12,978 nt of DNA from assembly GCA_027943245.1 (NCBI GenBank), contig JANDJZ010000991.1:1-12978 (forward strand), written 5' to 3'. The position numbers and the translations under genes are program-made. The notes under the pieces were generated by a model. The model was not told where the DNA came from and searched no databases. It saw nothing but the letters and a program-made list of their open reading frames with translations. Position 1 is the stretch's first letter. Every line of letters begins with the position of its first letter. The DNA is from Acanthamoeba sp. SK_2022b. Its lineage: Eukaryota; Discosea; Longamoebia; Acanthamoebidae. Below, piece after piece: positions 7,412 to 12,978 of the stretch.

Positions 7412-8737
7412 ATGGTCAGTCCGCTCTTTCGGCGTTCCCGGCATGCCATGGCCCTGCTGGTGCTACTGCCCGGCTGGGTGGCGGCCCAGGCACAGGCCCC
7501 CGCAGCGCCCGCGCTGCCGCCGCCCGACAGCGTGCGCCTGGAGCAGCTGGGGCTGATGCAGGGCTTTCCGCCGGCCGCCGACAAGCGCGTGGACGTGTCC
7601 AACGGCTACCGCTATCCGCAGCTGCGCTGGGTGGTGCAGCACCTGCGCGAAATCCAGCCCACGCAGAACATCCGGCGCGGCGCGGCGGCGCCCTCGTCAC
7701 TGCCCGAAGCGCCCATGGCCCTGGGCGGCCTGCGCTTTGACGACGACAAGGGCCAGCCCATCACCGTGGACCAGTGGCTGGACCGCACCTATACCGACGC
7801 CATCGTGGTGCTGCACAAGGGACGGGTGGTCTTCGAGCGCTACCAGAACCAGATGCAGGCCAGCTCGCCGCACCTGCTGTTCTCGGTCACCAAATCGTTC
7901 ACCGGCCTGATGGCCGCGCAACTGGCCCAAGAAGGGCGCATCGACCCCCAGGCGCTGGTGACGAAGTACGTGCCTGAGCTGGAAGGCTCGGCCTGGGGCG
8001 ACATGACGGTGCGCCAGGTCATGGACATGACGGGCGCCGTGCGCTTTCGCGAGGACTACACCGACCCCAGGACCGAGATCTTCGGCTACTCCTGGGCCTC
8101 GGGCATGCTGCCGCGTCCGCCCGGTTACGCGGGGCCGACCAATGTCTACGACTTCCTCAAGACGCTGCCCCAGGAAGGCACGCATGGCGAGGGCTTTGTC
8201 TACCGCACCGTGCACTCCGAGGTGCTGGGCTGGATCGTCTCGCGCGTCACGGGCCGGCGCTGGAGCGATCTCATGAGCGAGAACATCTGGCAGAAGCTGG
8301 GCATGCAGGAAGACGCCTATGTGATGGTGGACAGCACCGGCACGCCGCTGCAGGGCGCGGGCCTGAACGCCACGGCGCGTGACCTGGCGCGCGTGGGCGA
8401 GATGCTGCGCCTGGGCGGCAGCTTCAACGGCCACAAGATCTTCGACAAGGCGGTACTGGACGACATTGCGCGCGGCGGCGACCGCGAGCAGTTCAAGTTC
8501 CGCGGCATCCAGGCCGCGCGGCCCGGCTACAGCTACCGCAACCAATGGTGGGTACTGCACAACGCCGATGGCGCCTACGAGGCCGCCGGCATACACGGCC
8601 AGTTCATCCACGTGAACCCGGCCGCGCAGATGGTGGTGGTCAAGCTGTCATCGCACCCGGTGGCGGGCGCGGCCTTCACGCATGCGCTGACGCTCAAGGC
8701 CTGGGCGGCGCTGGCCGATGCGGTGCGCGACAGGTAA
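7412..8737 (+). CDS. Secreted serine hydrolase, beta-lactamase/PBP family (NylB-like)
   Basis: A 441-residue protein; ATG 7412 is set by AAGGAG at 7400-7405, six bases upstream. Residues 1-27 form a Sec signal peptide (Arg-rich start, Leu-rich core, Ala-Gln-Ala end), so the enzyme is periplasmic or exported. The class C beta-lactamase fold motifs are visible: Ser158-Val-Thr-Lys161 (SxxK, with the nucleophile and general base), Tyr264-Arg-Thr at the YxN position, a Thr-Ala-Arg-Asp-Leu-Ala-Arg-Val-Gly segment (321-329), and Gly393-Ile-His395-Gly396 where the third box (KTG/HxG) is expected. The wording around SxxK and Tyr264 recalls 6-aminohexanoate-dimer hydrolases and EstB-type esterases more than true beta-lactamases. 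Likely an esterase or amidase of unknown substrate; antibiotic resistance should not be assumed. It is convergent with gdhA. Confidence 0.85.
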   Translation: MVSPLFRRSRHAMALLVLLPGWVAAQAQAPAAPALPPPDSVRLEQLGLMQGFPPAADKRVDVSNGYRYPQLRWVVQHLREIQPTQNIRRGAAAPSSLPEAPMALGGLRFDDDKGQPITVDQWLDRTYTDAIVVLHKGRVVFERYQNQMQASSPHLLFSVTKSFTGLMAAQLAQEGRIDPQALVTKYVPELEGSAWGDMTVRQVMDMTGAVRFREDYTDPRTEIFGYSWASGMLPRPPGYAGPTNVYDFLKTLPQEGTHGEGFVYRTVHSEVLGWIVSRVTGRRWSDLMSENIWQKLGMQEDAYVMVDSTGTPLQGAGLNATARDLARVGEMLRLGGSFNGHKIFDKAVLDDIARGGDREQFKFRGIQAARPGYSYRNQWWVLHNADGAYEAAGIHGQFIHVNPAAQMVVVKLSSHPVAGAAFTHALTLKAWAALADAVRDR

Positions 8738-8763
8738 GGCGCGCGAATCCATCTCTTTCCATG

Positions 8764-8797
8764 AAAAAAGCCCATGCAGCAGGCTGCATGGGCTTTC
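8764..8797. terminator. Bidirectional intrinsic terminator
   Basis: A 13-bp perfect stem (8767-8779 with 8784-8796) and CAGG loop lie between the serine hydrolase and gdhA, which converge here. On the minus strand the stem is followed by a run of six T (complement of 8764-8769, partly overlapping the stem base), which suits gdhA; on the plus strand the tail is TTTC, weaker but usable. This is the clearest terminator in the window. Confidence 0.88.
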
Positions 8798-8821
8798 GTC
8801 AGGGGTGGGGAGCGCTGACGC

Positions 8822-10516
<1,695 letters not shown>

Positions 10517-11431
10517 TCAGTTGCGCTGCAGCTGGGGATGGCGCGCGAACAGGTCGGCCGCCCAGTCCACGAAGGCCCGCACCTTGGCGCTGAGGTGGCG
10601 GTTGGGCGGGTAGACCACGTGAATGGGCAGCGGCGGCTGGGTCCAATCGGGCAGGACCTCGACCAGTTCGCCGCTGTCGATCAGCGGCTGGGCAAAGGCC
10701 GTGACCAGCTGCGCGATGCCAAAGCCCGCCAGCACGGCGGCCGTGTAGGCATTGCTGTCGTTGGCCGCGATGCGGTAGTTGCCCGCCACCTCGATGGATT
10801 CATCGCCCCGCTGGAATTCCAGCGGGTACATGCGCCGCGTATGGCCCGAGAAGAAGGCGACGATCTGGTGCTTCGTATCCAGTTCGGACGGATGCTGGGG
10901 CACGCCATGGCGTGCCAGGTAGGCGGGCGAGGCCACGGTGACCCAGTTCATCGAGCCGATGCGGCGCGCCACCAGGGACTGGTCGCTGAGCTCGCCCCCG
11001 CGGATCACGCAGTCCACGTTGTCGCTGATCAGGTCCACCAGGCGGTCGCCCACGCCCAGGTCGATCTGTATGTCGGGATAGCGTTCGCAGAATTCGGTCA
11101 GCGCCGGAATGATGATCAGCCGGGCCATGGAGCTGCCCACGTCCAGCCGCAGCCGCCCGCTGGGCGCGGTCTGGGTGTTGACCATGCTGGCTTCGAGATC
11201 GTCGAAGTCGTTGAGCAGGCGTGCCGCGCGTTCGTAGTAGGCGGCGCCATCGGGCGTGACGGTGACGCGCCGCGTCGTGCGGTTGAGCAGCTTGACGCGC
11301 ACGCGCGCCTCCAGCGCCTGGATCTGTTTGGTGACCGTGCCCTTGGGCAGGTCCAGCGAATCGGCGGCGCGGGTGAAGTTGCCGGCTTCCACCACGCGAA
11401 CGAAGACACGCATGGCCTGGATCTGGTCCAT
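10517..11431 (-). CDS. LysR-family transcriptional regulator
   Basis: A 304-residue protein of standard LTTR length. Residues 1-60 form the winged helix-turn-helix (Phe-Thr-Arg-Ala-Ala-Asp-Ser-Leu...Thr-Val-Thr-Lys-Gln-Ile-Gln-Ala-Leu-Glu), followed by the linker helix and an effector-binding domain starting near 91 (Gly-Arg-Leu-Arg-Leu-Asp-Val). The sequence style (Asn-Arg-Thr-Thr-Arg, Asp-Cys-Val-Ile-Arg-Gly-Gly) is that of the large CrgA/AaeR-like group common in beta-proteobacteria. GGAG lies nine bases before ATG 11431. It is divergent from the alpha/beta hydrolase-fold gene with a 175-bp shared region, the usual LTTR arrangement, so that gene and the efflux adaptor beyond it are its likely targets. 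Regulation of gdhA is a less likely alternative. The inducer cannot be read from sequence. Confidence 0.93.
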   Translation of the reverse strand: MDQIQAMRVFVRVVEAGNFTRAADSLDLPKGTVTKQIQALEARVRVKLLNRTTRRVTVTPDGAAYYERAARLLNDFDDLEASMVNTQTAPSGRLRLDVGSSMARLIIIPALTEFCERYPDIQIDLGVGDRLVDLISDNVDCVIRGGELSDQSLVARRIGSMNWVTVASPAYLARHGVPQHPSELDTKHQIVAFFSGHTRRMYPLEFQRGDESIEVAGNYRIAANDSNAYTAAVLAGFGIAQLVTAFAQPLIDSGELVEVLPDWTQPPLPIHVVYPPNRHLSAKVRAFVDWAADLFARHPQLQRN

Positions 11432-11606
11432 GGAAAGATGCTCCTGCAGCGCCCGGCAAGGGAATGCCGGCTCGGCGGAATTCTCACACGCGCCGTGTCG
11501 GGCGATTGTTCGTGAAACGGAAACAGAGCGATGGCTGCGTTGCTATTTCAGACATGGCCGGCGCCGCCTATATTCCAACCATCGACCATTGCCGCAGGTT
11601 CGCGCC
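11432..11606. promoter_or_regulatory. Divergent LysR / hydrolase-fold control region
   Basis: A 175-bp shared promoter region. On the plus strand TTCAGA (11547-11552), 16 bases, then TATATT (11569-11574) is a plausible sigma-70 promoter for the hydrolase-fold gene, with 32 bases to its ATG. A 13-bp dyad, ACACG-CGC-CGTGT (11486-11498), and TTC-GT-GAA nearby (11509-11516) lie upstream of it, where a LysR regulator would bind. These are candidates only; the dyads are short. Confidence 0.38.
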
Positions 11607-12467
11607 ATGTCCACTTCCTCGTCGCCTCCGAACGGCCCCGCCGCCGGGGCGCAGATTGCCGAAACAGAATTCTCCATCGAGCTGCCCGAGCACGGCACCG
11701 TGGCTGCGCGCGCCTATGGCCAGCGCAGGCCCGGCACGGTTTCGCCTCTGGTGCTGCATTTCCATGGCGGCACCTTTGTCTGCGGCACGCTGGACAACGG
11801 CCGCTACATCGGCCGGCTGCTGGCCGAGGCGGGCGCCGTCGTGGTGTCGCTGGCCTATCCGCTGGCGCCCGAGCATCCGTTTCCCCAGCCCATCGAGGTG
11901 GGCTACGCCGTGCTGCAGTGGCTGTACAAGCACCGCGTGAAGATGGCGGGCAAGGGCGCGCCGCTGTTCCTCGCGGGTGAAGAAGCCGGCGGCAACCTGG
12001 CCGCCGCCGTGGCCGTGATCTCGCGAGACCGGGGCCACCCTCCGCTGGCAGGCCAGATCCTGGTGTCGCCCATGCTCGATCCCTGCACCGGCACCGCCTC
12101 GCAGCGCGAGGCCACGCCCGAGGCCGGCGAATGCCGCTGGGCCACGGGCTGGCGCGAGTACCTGAGCTGCCCCAAGGACGCCATGCATCCCTATGCCGTA
12201 CCCGGCAGCTCGCTGCGCCTGGCCCAGCTGCCGCCGGCTCTGGTGCTGGTGGGTGGCGACGACCCGCTGCGCGACGAGGCCCAGGCCTATGCGGCCCGCC
12301 TGCGCGCGGCCGGCGTGACGGCCAGCAGCCATGTGCTGCCCAGCGCGTCGAACTGGCCGCAGGCCCTGTCCGAGGCCGAGGCCTGTACGGCCTGCAGCGC
12401 CGCCGTGTTCCAGCATGTGCATGACTTCTTCGAGGCCACCATGAACAAGCCCGCAGCACCGGGCTAG
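11607..12467 (+). CDS. HSL-type alpha/beta hydrolase-fold protein lacking Ser and His of the triad
   Basis: A 286-residue cytoplasmic protein with the hormone-sensitive-lipase layout: oxyanion His51-Phe-His-Gly-Gly55, Tyr-Pro-Leu-Ala-Pro-Glu-His-Pro-Phe-Pro (84-93), and acid Asp219 in Gly-Gly-Asp-Asp-Pro-Leu-Arg-Asp-Glu. The nucleophile elbow, normally Gly-Asp-Ser-Ala-Gly-Gly, reads Gly124-Glu-Glu126-Ala-Gly-Gly, so Glu replaces Ser; the site expected for the catalytic His reads Ser-Ala-Ser-Asn249-Trp. The frame is otherwise intact and codon use is normal, so this is not a decayed gene. It probably does not hydrolyse esters by the usual mechanism and may bind a ligand instead, as the plant receptor GID1 does with the same fold. 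ATG 11607 has AGG eight bases upstream. It is divergent from the LysR gene and 121 bp before the efflux adaptor. Another chemistry using Glu126 cannot be excluded. Confidence 0.85.
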   Translation: MSTSSSPPNGPAAGAQIAETEFSIELPEHGTVAARAYGQRRPGTVSPLVLHFHGGTFVCGTLDNGRYIGRLLAEAGAVVVSLAYPLAPEHPFPQPIEVGYAVLQWLYKHRVKMAGKGAPLFLAGEEAGGNLAAAVAVISRDRGHPPLAGQILVSPMLDPCTGTASQREATPEAGECRWATGWREYLSCPKDAMHPYAVPGSSLRLAQLPPALVLVGGDDPLRDEAQAYAARLRAAGVTASSHVLPSASNWPQALSEAEACTACSAAVFQHVHDFFEATMNKPAAPG

Positions 12468-12529
12468 GCCCCGCGCCGCCGCAGCCGGCGAACCTTGCTG
12501 CCCCCGTTTTTCCATTTCGATTCCGCCTT

Positions 12530-12551
12530 CCCGGCGCGTTCAGGCGCCGGG
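12530..12551 (+). promoter_or_regulatory. Hairpin in leader of efflux adaptor gene
   Basis: CCCGGCGC (12530-12537) pairs perfectly with GCGCCGGG (12544-12551) around the loop GTTCAG, ending 37 bases before the adaptor ATG. There is no T-run, so it is unlikely to be a plain terminator; a repressor site or mRNA leader structure is possible. The preceding TTTTT at 12507-12511 has only a weak 5-bp stem before it. Confidence 0.4.
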
Positions 12552-12588
12552 CGGGCATCGTGTTCCCTGAATTACGCAAAAAAACACC

Positions 12589-12978
12589 ATGTCCACCCAA
12601 TCCACCTCATCCTCCTCACCCTCTTCTTCCGCCTCGGCCCAGCGCAAGGGCTGGAAGCTGCCGGCCGCCGCTGCGGCCATCCTCGCCGTCAGCGCCGGCC
12701 TGTTCGGCCTGCACGGCTTCGATGCCAAGGCCGATGACGCGCCCGCCAGCGCCCAGCCCGCCGCCACGCCTGTGTCGGTGGCCACGGTCGCCGAAAGCGA
12801 GGTCACCGCCTGGGACGAGTTCTCGGGCCGCCTTGAAGCCGTGGAGCGCGTGGACATCCGCTCCCGCGTCGCCGGCGCCGTGCAGGCCGTGCACTTTCGC
12901 GAGGGCGCGCTGGTCAAGCAGGGCGATCTGCTGATCACCATCGACCCCGCACCGTATGCGGCCGAGGTCGAGCGTGCC
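12589..12978 (+). CDS. RND efflux periplasmic adaptor (MexE/AcrA-like), 3' truncated
   Basis: The frame is open to the last base, giving the first 130 residues. A Ser-rich N-terminus and basic stretch lead into a hydrophobic segment (24-41) and an Ala-Lys-Ala-type cleavage region, so the protein is exported and anchored or periplasmic. Then comes the membrane-fusion-protein start: Trp-Asp-Glu-Phe-Ser-Gly-Arg-Leu-Glu-Ala (75-84), Val-Asp-Ile-Arg-Ser-Arg-Val-Ala-Gly (88-96), and the lipoyl-like Phe-Arg-Glu-Gly-Ala-Leu-Val-Lys-Gln-Gly-Asp-Leu-Leu...Ile-Asp-Pro (103-120), closest in style to MexE-type adaptors. It would join an inner-membrane RND pump and an outer-membrane channel, whose genes probably follow. 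An in-frame stop at 12568-12570 makes ATG 12589 the first usable ATG, yet no good ribosome site precedes it. Not a lipoprotein, as no lipobox is present. Confidence 0.9.
   Translation, partial: MSTQSTSSSSPSSSASAQRKGWKLPAAAAAILAVSAGLFGLHGFDAKADDAPASAQPAATPVSVATVAESEVTAWDEFSGRLEAVERVDIRSRVAGAVQAVHFREGALVKQGDLLITIDPAPYAAEVERA

Noticed and set aside
6346..7602. 418-codon minus-strand open frame across the methylglyoxal synthase gene
   Set aside because: It spans two well-supported plus-strand genes and an intergenic gap, and its product has shadow-type composition.
11607..12467. Hydrolase-fold gene as a pseudogene
   Set aside because: The frame is intact with normal codon use, a complete fold and a plausible promoter; only the catalytic Ser and His are changed.
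12560..12934. Plus-strand open frame (124 codons) at the right end
   Set aside because: Out-of-frame Pro/Arg-rich shadow of the RND adaptor, which begins at 12589 and is open to the window end.

Overview
The window is high-GC DNA with strong Shine-Dalgarno sites of the AAGGAGACA type. The gene content is a hexameric-type NADP glutamate dehydrogenase, a LysR regulator, secreted hydrolases, an RND efflux adaptor and a type VI-style effector/immunity pair. Together these suggest a beta-proteobacterium of the Comamonadaceae (Delftia, Comamonas or Acidovorax type). That placement is inferred from gene style only; no marker gene is present.

Left end (1-1925): the 3' part of a PD-(D/E)xK nuclease that looks like a VRR-NUC type VI effector. 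Its reading frame is still open at base 1, so it is truncated by the window. It is followed after 39 bp by a DUF3396/TsiV-like immunity protein and a terminator hairpin. The first half of the immunity gene is clearly AT-richer than the second half and than the rest of the window.

Middle (1926-8821): an ankyrin-repeat protein (minus); a lipoprotein alpha/beta hydrolase (plus), convergent with a second, unrelated lipoprotein alpha/beta hydrolase (minus); a methylglyoxal synthase with an extra N-terminal domain (plus); and a secreted beta-lactamase-fold serine hydrolase (plus). A 13-bp-stem terminator separates the last gene from the convergent gdhA.

Right end (8822-12978): gdhA (minus), a LysR regulator (minus), and, divergent from it, an HSL-type alpha/beta hydrolase-fold protein whose nucleophile serine and catalytic histidine are both replaced. 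This is followed in the same direction by the start of an RND efflux periplasmic adaptor that runs off the window. The LysR, hydrolase-fold and adaptor genes look like one regulated locus, with the inactive hydrolase a possible ligand-binding partner; this is inference.

The points most worth a second look are the catalytically degenerate hydrolase (GEEAGG in place of GxSxG, Asn in place of His) beside an efflux pump, the tandem methylglyoxal-synthase fold with a degenerate N-terminal copy, and the effector/immunity pair with its compositional break. No tRNA, rRNA, CRISPR array or insertion sequence was seen.
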